The notes under the pieces were generated by a model. The model was not told where the DNA came from, did not search any database, and saw only the letters and a program-made list of their open reading frames with translations. A stretch of DNA of 64,000 nt from Biomphalaria glabrata (lineage: Eukaryota > Mollusca > Gastropoda > Planorbidae): positions 10,770,970-10,834,969 of the forward strand of contig NC_074726.1 in assembly GCF_947242115.1 (NCBI RefSeq), written 5' to 3'. Position 1 is the first letter of the stretch, and every line of letters starts with the position of its first letter. This document shows, in pieces, positions 33,652 through 44,600 of this stretch. A program made the position numbers and the translations under genes.

Positions 33652-33958
33652 GTAGCAATCATACATAAAACACTGAACCATAATCTTCAAATACAAAAAC
33701 AAAATACTCTGAAAGACACAAAGATAAAGGCACATTCCTCGTCCCATATGCTAGGACAAATTTGTACAAATACTCCTTCTTCCCTAGTGCTATTAGAGCA
33801 TGGAATGGGTTGCCTGAGCTAGCCAGGAAAACCAGTGACTTGGCAGAATTTAAGTCATTGATTAATATGCATGACTAAATGCATGACGCGTAGGACGTAA
33901 TCATCTTCTTTTTTGAAGTAACGTCTGTATTATATAAGATAAGAAGATAAGATAATAT
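33652..33958 (+). mobile_element. LINE 3' end, GATAA-tailed family, best copy of the C-terminus
   Basis: The plus-strand frame reads RHKDKGTFLVPYARTNLYK, then FFPSAIRAWNGLPELARKTS, then DLAEFKSLINMHD and a stop at 33876-33878. The 3' UTR contains ATGCATGACGCGTAGGACGT and AAGTAACGTCTGTATTATAT, then an ATAAGATAAGAAGATAAG tail. The C-terminal motif (F-x-P-x-A-x-R-x-W-N-x-L-P) is shared with CR1-like LINEs. Only the last ~100 codons at most are present. Confidence 0.88.
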
Positions 33959-34514
33959 TTTAAAACTATTAATTAGTTGTTTCATTTAATAGTACTCATT
34001 TAATATTGGAAAGCTTCTTATTGCTGATCTGTACCTTAAGGTCTAGTTAACAAAATAAGAATGACATTGTAGACTAAATATTATGGTAAATTTCTTTAAA
34101 GTTCTTTTTCTAATTTAACATTTTGGAAAAGCTGAATAACATCTTGAATATGAAATTAAGCAATCACTGTGTGTGGATAGTTGCTCCATATGTTGTTGTT
34201 TTTTTTATTTTAAGGCATTCACTTGACTTATTCTTGTAGACTCAGTGTGAAGCATAATTTTTCTTGTCCTCCGCATTAAAAGTCCCATTTGCGTCTTTTG
34301 ATTTCCTGCTCTAAATGGTGTTTGCTGGGCTCTTTCCCACATAGTTAGAGATTTTGTTTGACCATTTAGCACCCACCATATGTCGTAAGCATTTGTTGGT
34401 GAATGCCTGGAGTTTCTCTGTTTTGATATTTGGTACTCTTCATGTCTCTATATGCGAGGCACTCGGACCGAGTGGCCTTGGGTGGTTGACCAAGTCACTT
34501 AATTACGTCTTGCG

Positions 34515-34683
34515 CACCTCTGTAAAAAAAGTTTTGCATGTTTCGGATGTTCCTTCAGAGTTAACGCTAGTTTACTTCCTTGTCCAAACCTCCCGCGTGA
34601 CGACGGGGGACGGAAGCGGGCAGGGTTTGAACCCGGGACCATCAATAAATCCAAACGACAGTCCAGTGCGCAAACCGGACGAC
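34515..34683 (-). repeat. SINE family 2, 3' part, split by a LINE
   Basis: On the minus strand the head segment runs through GGGTTCAAACCCTGCC (B box), CGTCACGCGGGAGGTTTGGA, GTTAACTCTGAAGGAACATC and CGAAACATGCAAAACTTTTT. The missing 5' part of the same SINE resumes at 37093 on the far side of the LINE. The diverged copy at 53120-53310 shows the undivided order. Confidence 0.85.
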
Positions 34684-37092
34684 TGATTTGATTTTTGATT
34701 TTTGGATTTGAGGCACATCGGCACAATTTAGGCCATGTCGTGCCTGCAGTCCCTTAAGGACTACTCTCTCTCTAAACAACAAGGGCCAGATTCTATACAG
34801 TCATATAATTAAAATCAAGGTCTATTCACAGTTAAAATAGTAAAGGTAGTAAAAATTTAAATATTTGGTAAAAATCTAATGTAAATAGTGCATGTTCACA
34901 AATTCAGAAATCAGATCTTCGTAGATAGCCCCACTTCCCGAATAAAGCCCAGTACCTTCCCAGGGTCGACATTATTAAATAGTGTTTTTAGATTAGTGGC
35001 TCTAAAATATTTCGCCCTGACATCCTGGTATCTGGGGCAATCAACGAGGATATGTTCCACGGTGAGGCGAGAGTCACAGTACTCGCAAAGTGGGGGCTCC
35101 TCTCTCTTCAGTACAAAAGAGTGCGTGATGTAGGTGTGGCCAATCCTAAGTCTGGACATGGTTGCGCTACCACGCCTTGTCAGACCCTTAGATGTGGGCC
35201 GCCACCTGACATCCGCCACAATCTGCCTGAGTTTACTGTGAGTCTCAGCCTCCCATCGGTTCTGCCACTCTCGATAGGTGGCAGAGGCAATACTTTGTCT
35301 CAGGTCCGAGTAGGGAATTTGGGTTCCTGACACCGCTCTCTTTGCTTCTCTGTCTGCGGCTTCGTTTCCCTCAATGCCAACATGGGAGGGGACCCAGATG
35401 AAGGTGACATCCCTACGGTCGGCTGTTATTAGGTCCAACAGCTTCAGGCTCTTATGTACCAATGGGATGTCAGTCTTCATCCGCCCCAAAGCTTGAAATG
35501 CAGATTTGGAGTCGGAGCAGATTATAAATTTACTCCTTTCTGATGCTTTTACGGCCATAAGTGCAAGCAATATTGCGTGCAATTCGGCCGTAAAGATGGA
35601 GCAGCCATCGGGGAGTCTACGGGAGATTGTTTTGTTCCGAAAGGAGCAGGCACACGCGACCTTTCCCTCTATTTTGGATCCGTCTGTGTAGATGGTGCCA
35701 CAATCTCCGTAGCTCTCCTGCAGTTCCCTAAAGTGGACTTGTAGTAAGCTTGGGTCTGTATTTCCTTTTTTGAAATTAAGGAGGGATAAATTTAATTTGG
35801 GTTTATTCATTAGCCAAGGAGGATTCTGAGGGGTTTCTATTTTAGAGATTTGGTCAATGGGTGGGGTTAAATTTTGGATGGGTTCTCTCATTCGAAGGCC
35901 CAACGGCTGTATGACGTTAGGCCTTCGATTGTATAATTCTACCTCTGTGGGGTTAAATATGGAGTCAAAAGCAGGGTTCGTGGGGTTGGATTTTAGCTTG
36001 ACTATATACTGCATTGCAAGCTTTTTCATTCTTATATCCATGGGGAGTTCTCCAGCCTCCACATGGAGACTTGGGATAGGTGATGTACGAAACGCGCCGA
36101 GACAGAGACGCAGGGCAGCATTTTGTATTGGTTCCAGTATTTTTAGGTACGACTTCCTTGCTGCTCCATATATTATGGATCCGTAGTCTAGCTTGGATCG
36201 AATTAGACTCCGATAGAGCAGAAGCAAGGTATCTCTGTCAGCTCCCCAGTCCGTATGGCTGAGTACTCTTAGTATGTTTAATGACTTTTGGCATTTCTTC
36301 TTAAGTTCCTTAATGTGGGGGAGAAAATTAAATTTGGAATCTAAGGTGAGGCCTAAAAATTTTGTAGTTTTCACGACAGGGATCTTCTTTTTGTGTATAA
36401 ATAGTTCAGGGTCTGGGTGGAGTCCCCTTAAATTACAAAAATGCATACTAACTGTTTTGGAGTCTGAGAATTTGAAACCATTATAGTTTGCCCAACCCTG
36501 AATTTTGTTTAAACATAACTGTAATTTCCTTTCTAAGGTGTTCATGTTTTTCCCATAAGTAAGAATGACAAAGTCATCAACATACAAAGAGCACTCTATG
36601 CCAGGGGACAGCGCATTTATGATGCTATTTATTTTAATGTTGAACAGGGTGACTGACAGAATGCTGTCCTGGGGTACACCCATTTCCTGGTCATGAGTGT
36701 CAGAAGCGGAGTTGCCCACTCGAACCTGAAATTTTCGATCTTTCAGGAATTCCTCCACAAAACGGGGGAGGTGTCCCTTAAGCCCCATAAGCGCCAGGTC
36801 ACGTAGAATGCCATGTTTCCAGGTTGTGTCATAGGCCTTTTCTATATCGAAGAATACAGCTACTAGATGTTCTCTTCTGAGTAATGCATTTCTAATATAA
36901 GCTTCCAGCCTTACCAGGTGGTCAGTTGTTGTCCGCCCCCCCGGAATCCGCACTGGTAGTTTGAGATCACTTTATTCCTTTCCAGGTACCAGACCAGCCT
37001 ACTGTTAATCATTCTTTCCATGGTTTTGCAGATGCAGCTTGTTAGTGCTATTGGTCGATAGTTAGGTGGGTCACAGCCGTCTCTTCCCGGTT
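34684..37092 (-). mobile_element. 5'-truncated Nimbus/I-clade LINE with reverse transcriptase and RNase H, 13-bp target duplication
   Basis: A 680-codon frame at 36953-34911 carries reverse transcriptase motifs (AVFFDIEKAYDTTWKHG, a YVDDF catalytic box, FLGLTLDSKFNF). It then has a full RNase H domain with the four acidic positions visible (IYTDGSK, FTAELHAI, CSDSKSA, VGIEGNEAADREAK), and a C-terminal Cys/His knuckle (PPLCEYC...VEHILVDCPRYQ). It ends FIREVGLSTKI. The motif normally VPQGSI reads VPQDSI. The frame resumes upstream, across a G-run frameshift near 36945, with NYRPIALTSCICKTMERMIN, up to the truncation. CAAACCGGACGAC is repeated at 34671-34683 and 37093-37105, fixing the limits. 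Family knowledge: RNase H after the reverse transcriptase is typical of the I superclade, including Nimbus of Biomphalaria. There is no endonuclease, so it is inactive. Confidence 0.93.
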
Positions 37093-37165
37093 CAAACCGG
37101 ACGACCAGGCAGCACCTCTGTGCGGGGGTTTGGCTTAGGAATTAGATTATCTTCAACACTAAAGG
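37093..37165 (-). repeat. SINE family 2, 5' head, other half of the split copy
   Basis: CAAACCGGACGACCAGGCAG reads on the minus strand as CTGCCTGGTCGTCCGGTTTG, the tRNA-like start of the SINE whose body lies at 34515-34683. The sequence just beyond (about 37130-37200) looks like a separate SINE 2 tail in plus orientation (GGAAAATCCGAAACATAAAG). Confidence 0.75.
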
Positions 37166-37540
37166 AAAATCCGAAACATAAAGCAACATTTTTATGCTGG
37201 CTTTTTCACTGAATAGACTAAGTCCAAAAAAATGTGTTGTTAGAGGAAAGGCGTTTCATTGAAAGCTAGTGTTTATTATGTGTGAGTGTTTGGGGGGGGG
37301 CGTTTAATGCAGGCAGACGAGAAAACTAAAACTGGTGGTCTAAGAAGTGTTTGTACTTTGTACATACTCTTTATTAGGGGGGGGGGGGGGTTCAACCGTA
37401 GCATTGCACGGTTATTTGCTCGTGTGTATATATATATATATACGCTATTATTTATATATAGGCCTATAGCTGCCTGGACTTTTCTTTCGGTTGTCTCTCG
37501 ATGGTCCCGGTTCATCAACTGCCCGCTGCAACATCCATGC
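37166..37540. other. Unassigned DNA with G-run and TA repeat
   Basis: Contains G homopolymers near 37291-37300 and 37376-37390 and a short TA run near 37428-37442. No gene seen. Confidence 0.4.
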
Positions 37541-37544
37541 AACA

Positions 37545-37622
37545 TCTTACGTTAGATTCGGAATAAGACGTAAATAATCTTTAACTCCGAAGGAACATCC
37601 GAAACGTAAAACATTTTATGTG
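37545..37622 (+). repeat. SINE family 2 tail fragment
   Basis: AATAATCTTTAACTCCGAAG, GAACATCCGAAACGTAAAAC matches the family tail in plus orientation. Confidence 0.65.
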
Positions 37623-37667
37623 TAGGCGAAATGACGCTAAAGTAGGATCTGCACAGACCTGTGAGGT

Positions 37668-37820
37668 TTCTACGAGCTATAGGTCGAAACTGTCCAAAGG
37701 TCCCGACGTTGCAAGTCAGTATTAAGGTCGTGACGTCAGATCTGTAAAGTGGCAACGAGCAATTGGTCTAAACTGCACACAGGTTATGACGTCGCAGGTC
37801 AGTATTCAGGCCTTTGATTT
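37668..37820. repeat. Two tandem copies of an ~83-bp unit with a CRE-like TGACGTCA
   Basis: ACGAGCTATAGGTCGAAACT...GTTGCAAGTCAGTATTAAGG (from 37672) repeats as ACGAGCAATTGGTCTAAACT...GTCGCAGGTCAGTATTCAGG (from 37755). A perfect TGACGTCA palindrome lies at 37731-37738. Function unknown. Confidence 0.75.
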
Positions 37821-38441
37821 AGTCACTGTCTTTTTTTTTCCATTGTTAAGAAACATGCATGATCTATTACAACTTACGACCTGCCTTGCCTAAGCTTATT
37901 ACATAATTATTTATTTTCGTATTTTTGTTGTGAAGAAAAACATATTTTCTATCATTCTTTCACTTTGTTTTTGTTTATAAATTATCATAATTACGTTTAA
38001 AAAAAAGTATTTTTAACAGTTCGCAAAACAAAATATTCCACTAGATCTAAATCTATGCACATACAAAAACAAAACAAAACAAAAAAAGAAGAAGAAAAAG
38101 AAAGACTTTCAGACTACTTAGAAAAATTGAACAGAATCACAAACACATCAGCACAAAATGATAAGCTACATTTTTTACATGTGAACAACATCAACCCATT
38201 GAAGTCGACACAATATTCATTTCTTTTGACATTAGTTTTGCAACTCAAGGCTCATGGTCGGATCAACTATTGTCTTGGAGGGATCCAAGCAGATGTAATT
38301 TGTCGTGAATGATTAGCATAATAAAGGATGCTTTAGGTTTCTTAAAAGAGTGAGGAATATAACAGATGCATTGCATGTATGTATGTATGTGCACAAACAT
38401 GTTTTACATATATTAAAATACATTTTTTGTTTAATAGTACA

Positions 38442-38531
38442 TTTTTTAAAAACAAAACACTGCTTGACAGTGTAGATCCTGAGAAAGTTCTGGGTTTTGT
38501 CAGGGAAGTGGGACTGAGTGATAGAATCTGA
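38442..38531 (+). mobile_element. 3'-terminal scrap of a second Nimbus-like LINE
   Basis: The plus-strand frame reads FFKNKTLLDSVDPEKVLGFV then REVGLSDRI and a stop. It aligns with the last 29 residues of the element at 34684-37092 (TNLKTLFNNVDPGKVLGFI, REVGLSTKI) with several substitutions. Nothing upstream of it is recognisable, so only the very 3' end was copied or survives. Confidence 0.88.
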
Positions 38532-39535
38532 GTTAATTATGTGGAAAAGTATATATATATAGAGACAGCTTATTAATAGCTTATTAACAAAAATGTTTAA
38601 TGCTTGAATTATAAATAAACATTTTAATACTCAGATTGTAACTTGTATAGTTTTTTAACGTATCGCCTGTATTTACCAAGCAGAGGAAACAAGCTTTTAA
38701 AAAATTAAGGGCACGTCATAGCTTAAAATGTGCCCAAAATCAAATCTAATCATGGACTTCAAAAAATATTACGATGAGAACTTTATAAACTGAAATGGTA
38801 TATATTTTATAGGAAAAAAAAACATAACTGATATAAATAAACAATTTCTAACATAACAAACAATATTATATTTGTTTAGGCAGTCAAGGAAAAGTACTGA
38901 AATATTTTTGGAATACTGCTGTTTCTATATCAAGTAAGATAGTTGTCCATTTTCATTTACAGACAAGATCATTCTATAAGCAGCTGCGCAGCAATATGAC
39001 AAAACCAACATCTTTAAAAAAAAAATTATATGGGCGTTAGGTCACAATAAAGTAATAACAGTTGAAAAACGAACATCAACCAGTAATCTTCCCAAGCACC
39101 AACACAGTCTTAAAAAAAAAAAAAGCTGATAAAACTGAGTCTGATCTTTTGATGTTAGAGCTTACCATAACCACGACATGAAATACATTACACAAATCCT
39201 GGCCTTACATTTTTTTTTTTTGGTAATTCACCGAGACACCTCATCCCACCTCTCCCATTTTCTTCAGACCATCCCCTAAAGAGATGTAACCCTAAGATGA
39301 GGGTATGAACTAAAAGCATTAAGCAGTGTCATGTATGGGCATCTCCTAAATGACCTGAGATAAGAGTGATAACAATGTCTTCTAAAATGGACGACAACAA
39401 CCCTGTTATCATGACTACCTTTTCACACTTAGACTTAAGAGAATAAAATTGTTATGTCATCCCTGAACTTACAGACCTTTTATCATCTAGCCTTCAAGGC
39501 CATCATGACATTTACAATGATTGCATTTCACTGGA
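38532..39535. other. AT-rich intergenic DNA, no gene seen
   Basis: No coding exon recognised. Several homopolymers. Confidence 0.45.
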
Positions 39536-39712
39536 GGCTAAGTGGCTTGACTATCTACCAAGGGGGCTTAAGTTCAAATCCAAACTTGACATGAGTTGTG
39601 TTTTCTGAGTGCCTAAAGGCAGCACAGAAACATTCCCCTAGATAACCCCCTTTCCTACAGGTTGACAAGAGATGATTGGACCATAGCGCACTGAGCATGC
39701 TATTGAACAAAT
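39536..39712 (+). repeat. Possible third tRNA-related SINE
   Basis: GGAGGCTAAGTGGCTTGACT (A-box-like) and AGTTCAAATCC (B-box-like) are spaced as in a tRNA. They are followed by a body (GTTTTCTGAGTGCCTAAAGG, GGTTGACAAGAGATGATTGG, GCGCACTGAGCATGCTAT) unlike families 1 and 2. Confidence 0.55.
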
Positions 39713-39753
39713 GTATGATTTTATATATATATATAAATGTATATATATATATA

Positions 39754-39927
39754 CAGTGCTTTTTTTGTAAAAATAAATAGGTGCCTGTACTCAGTAGTTC
39801 ATTGCCTAACTTTTAACTACCGGTACTAAAAACTAATAATATACGTTAAAATACAAGAAAAGTAATATTTTTTTCAAACAGGTGCCGGTACGCCGTACCG
39901 GTGGGTACCGTCACAAAAAAAGCACTG
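39754..39927. mobile_element. 174-bp hAT-type MITE inserted in a TA repeat
   Basis: Terminal inverted repeats are a perfect 15 bp (CAGTGCTTTTTTTGT). The flanks are TATATATA on both sides (39746-39753 and 39928-39935), consistent with an 8-bp duplication, although the TA context makes that ambiguous. The interior is rich in GGTACCG-type motifs. Confidence 0.85.
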
Positions 39928-39935
39928 TATATATA

Positions 39936-41628
39936 TATATTTATTTATAGAAATAATAGTAATAGAATTAATAGAAATAAAAATATATATACATATTTAT
40001 AATGATCTCCTGAGATTACATGACAAGTGGAATCTCAAAATATTGAAATATAAATTGTAAATTTAGCTTTCGATTTTTTTAGAAAGCTTTAAACTAACAG
40101 CTCAAAAATACAGAAATTCATATTACAAATGTAAAACTGGCATAAAATTGAATTAATTCATGAAATAAATTCATTTCAACAAATCAAACAGGAAAAACAA
40201 ATTGGCTTTGCTAAATTGTCATCATTGTAGTTACAATAAATGTAGACCTCCAACAAAAAGGAATGTCAAATAAAAAAATGAATAAACTTTCAATATATTT
40301 TTTTTTCACAATGAATGCTGCGATTTTAGTTAGTTTTCTTTCAAATAGGTTTTTCTTTAGTCTTTATTTTTGTTTTTTTTTAATTTAATCTAAATTTTCA
40401 CAAAGTGATTTAAATTCATAGTACTATGTTTTAGAAATGGGAACTGATAAGTATTGTTTTATTGTACCTACCCATACAGTAAGACTACACACTATTGCAT
40501 ACAGTATTATCATGACTAGCCAAATATCATAAAACTTAGTTATACTGTACAAAAGTATAGAAAATATTTAATAATACAATGAACACTTAGATTGCTATTG
40601 CATTGTAAAATTTCTGTGACTTGTACCAGAAAAGTGAAACACATTCTATAGCCAATAGTTTAATTAAGTGTTGCTTATGGCCTGCTCAGTAAACAACTTC
40701 CTTTTATGTCCTAAACAACAGTTTTTTGACAATTACAGCAGGAAGAACGTAAGGACATCCTCAAGAGCATTAGACTGTTACACCATCATTGCATGTGAAT
40801 TATGATTTCCATCATATACATTATAACTCTCTTAACCAGACAACTTGATATCTCAACATTTGGGGTTAGCAAACAAAAACTGTATTTACAACTTGTTCCA
40901 TAAGGAACATAAAACTGTTTGAAAACCATGTAATTAACAATAACAGTCAGCATTACTTAATAAAAACAAAATAAAATGACTGACGTTCTCATAACTTACA
41001 ACCTCCAAAAAATGGTAATAATCTCATTTAAAATAATAAGCAAAAAATACACTTCATTTAGATGACAAAATATATGAACTAACAGTAAACAAAATATAAA
41101 ACCAAGTGATACAAATGTAAGCTTTAAATTATTAGTCAAGGTATACATTCAGCAAAGATATTTTAGACAAAAATGATGGTTAAAAAATAAATATATAAGC
41201 CTAGAGTTATAACTTAAAACAGTATATTGCCTTAATTTTAATTACATTTTAATAATTAGAAAAATTACTAGTTTCAAAAATGCAGTGAAATACCTTGTTA
41301 AAAAAATTATAAACCTTTAACATATTTGCCCTTTGTTTATCTTTCAAACATTTTATAAATTTATTTTACACATATGTGAGTATATATATATATATATGTG
41401 TGTGTGTAAATGTATATACTCACATATATGTAAAATGATTTAACTTTAAAAAAAATATAAATATAAATGCAAATTCATTAGTATCAAGTAATTCTTATAA
41501 AGGCACCAACTGTTGTACCACTTCATTTAAGTCTTGGTAATAATGAAATCTTTGAATTAAAACTTTAGTTTCATTATACAAGACAGAGTCCCACCACTGA
41601 GTTTCCAAGTCTGCATCTTTGGTAAATG
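39936..41628. other. 3' flank of NAGS, AT-rich
   Basis: No coding exon seen. A palindromic TATATAC/GTATATA segment lies at about 41379-41430 (GAGTATATATATATATATAT ... GTATATACTCACATATATG). Part of this stretch may be transcribed as alternative 3' UTR of NAGS; a second minus-strand AATAAA lies at 41365-41360. Confidence 0.4.
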
Positions 41629-41634
41629 TTTATT
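41629..41634 (-). terminator. Candidate polyadenylation signal of NAGS
   Basis: Minus-strand AATAAA lies 63 nt downstream of the NAGS stop codon. This is the nearest canonical signal; the actual cleavage site cannot be told from sequence alone. Confidence 0.4.
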
Positions 41635-41696
41635 AGTGTCAACATTATTTGTCACTTTTTTTTTTTTAAATAAATTATTCTTCCTCACTCGAAACT

Positions 41697-44600
41697 TTAA
41701 CCTCCCATTCTCTCTTCCTCATCATCACTTGGAATGTTGTGGATAAAACCATTGGGTACAAAAGACTCAGATCTTCTCAGAGCATCTTTGATGAGTCCAG
41801 CAGATAAGTTCGGGTCAGAAACACCATACCTGTAGTTTTAAAAGAACAAAAGCAATGCAAGTAATAACATTTCCTTTGGAGAATCTGGTGTTTTTTTAAT
41901 TTTGTTTCCAGTATTTCTTATTTTATTATTTTACAATTTATTTTACACAGTCACATAAGGAAGGAATTTTCAGATTTCTATAGTACTATACAAATTGGTT
42001 TGGAAGTCAAAGAACTACTTGCTTAAGGCAAAATGATGTATGATAAATAATTTAAATGTCAAAGACAGATTAAAAATAGGATAAAAAAAAAAACACTACA
42101 TAAAAAGGTTTGGTTGCTTAAGTTTTGATCAGTCTAAATTTTATTTCATACTTTATTTTGGCTTTGTCTGCATGAGATGCAGAAAAATATGCAGGTTGCA
42201 ACTGGGTTTATGTAGTTATGTGAAACACTGCACTCATCCTTAATCTTCAGAAGCAACGACATTGCCCTTATTTTATTAGTACCGGTATTATTATTATTTT
42301 GATGACACACAGTGCACGTGAGTTTACTTCTGGCTACAAGAACAAGAATAGTTTTCATCATCTAACAGTTTATTAAAATGGCTTTAATACAACTATTTTT
42401 TATCTCATTTTGTAAACTTTGCTTTGACCCCCTCCAAAAAAAGCCTTAAATTGCTTGGTATAAACAATGAATGGCATCTGCTTACCAGAAGACAAGCCAC
42501 ATGTGATTATTATATGAACCTTCACACTTTTTAAAATACCTGAAAAAAAAAAGACATACAAAAATCAATTTTCAAAATTCATTAAAAACAATATTTATAA
42601 AATCTCAAATAATAATACTGACTTTTATTGCCTGCACAGCTCAAAGTTTAAATTGTATTAAATTTTTATCTTAGGATTCAACAATGGCCGCCTGGTTGTG
42701 TGCTATGCACTCCAGACTGTCATCACAATAGTCCTGGGTTCAAACCTCAAATGCTTCTAACCCCTGCTGCCTTGCAATATTCATTTCTGAAGAAATGTTT
42801 GAAAACTTAGGGTACAAGTGATTTTTACAACAGGCAAATTTTTTTTCAAAGTCTTCTAATGTTGGTTGTATCTATTTTATTTCAGTAATTAATTGTAATT
42901 AATTTTGACACAGGGAGTTCTATACGAATACTAGCAAGACACAATAACCTTACCAAGTGTTTATTGGGTTGTCAGTCTTAGATCTCCAAAACAAATGTGG
43001 CTCACATCGGAGGAGATGGTCCCAAAGCATTTCTCCAGTGCCTTGGCCTTGGGCTTTGTTGGTGACAGCAAACTTACACATGTAAGGTACCTGAGTAGGA
43101 CTCTTTAATATAATGGCCACACCACTGTACCTGCAAGAACAAGAATTAATCCTTAGCACATAATACTACATGTAATGAATATATAGCTCAGCACAAAAAG
43201 GTTATTAAATGTACTAGCAAATTTAAAAACTAGACCTATCATTAACAAGTTAGCAGAGCTGGTTAGATAGGATGTAGGGAAGTCCAAGGATGAGCAAAAC
43301 ACACACACGAAAGGAATATTTTAACATGCTGCCCTAATTTTTGTTGTTGTTCTAACTTTATCTCGCAATCATTATTTAACCAGATTTGATTTCAAATTTT
43401 TATGTATGAAATGAGAATATTAAATTGATTTTTCTTAACACTATATCATATTTAATTAACTCACAGGAAACCACAATAAAAAGCTTTCACCCACAGCTTT
43501 TGACCTTTTTTTTTTTTTTTGTACATGAAATGTCCTAAAAATTGTAATAGTATTGCATGTTTTTTTAGTCAATCTTTAACCACAAAAATAGTTTTTAAGC
43601 TGAAATAAAAGAAAGTATACAGTGAATCTAACAATATTAATTTCTAGGTGGAGATAGAGGGCAAAAGAATTATAGAGCTAAGTCTTATACTAAAAGAAGA
43701 AAAGAAAAGATAGTAACTACTAAATAGCTTTCTTTTACTCATTATCAAGTGATTTTTGAACAATATTTGACTTTTGATAGTCTGACTGTTGCAGGACTGG
43801 GTAGGGGGTGTTGAATTAACAAAAATGATGGATTACAAAAGATAAGTTGTAATTCAAAGAATTTAACCATACATGTCAAGAAAATTCTTATTTATTTATG
43901 ATGTACTTTGATATGTTGTTAGACTTTCAAGGGTATAAATAAACAGTAGAGGAAAAAGAAAAATGTATTGATCTATCAACATTAAAACATGCATGTGCAG
44001 CTGATGTTGTCCCATCAGATGACTGAGCGTATTGGGTTATCAAGAGTCATTTGTATTTGACAAATGATATTTAAGTAACTATGGCAATGACATACAAACT
44101 TACGACTCTGAGAGATAAACAGCATGAATCTGTGAGGAGATCTCATCAAAGTAAGTATCAGTAAGTGCTTTGAGAAATGATCTGAGATTAAAAAAAATTA
44201 TATTATTAATGAAGATTAATCTGTTGTAATAAAGTGTTTGTTTTATAATGATAATATTGGCCTCATATTTAAGGTCATTGTAGTGAATGGAATTAACTTG
44301 TGATTTATATTGTAATCTTATAAATTTAAGATGTTCCTTCCAAGAGGATGATGAATTTTGTGCATAATTTAATTTGCTTGCAAATACAAATGAATTGAAA
44401 GGAACACCAAAACTTTTTATTACTAAAGCTTTTTCACGTCTTGCTTTTTTAAGTGTCCAGTCTTCAAAAAGAAAATTTAAGCTTGTTAAGAGTAAAATAT
44501 AAAAGTCCAGCCCTGATCTTTCTTACTTACTTGTGAAGTAAAGCCCTGAGTCTGTCCAGATCTATTTTGTCCAATGACGTGTAACGATGGATTGCTTCAG

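Noticed and set aside
34888-36486. Several open frames on the plus strand across the Nimbus-like LINE
   Set aside because: They are the reverse side of the LINE's own reverse transcriptase/RNase H frame, which carries all the recognisable motifs.
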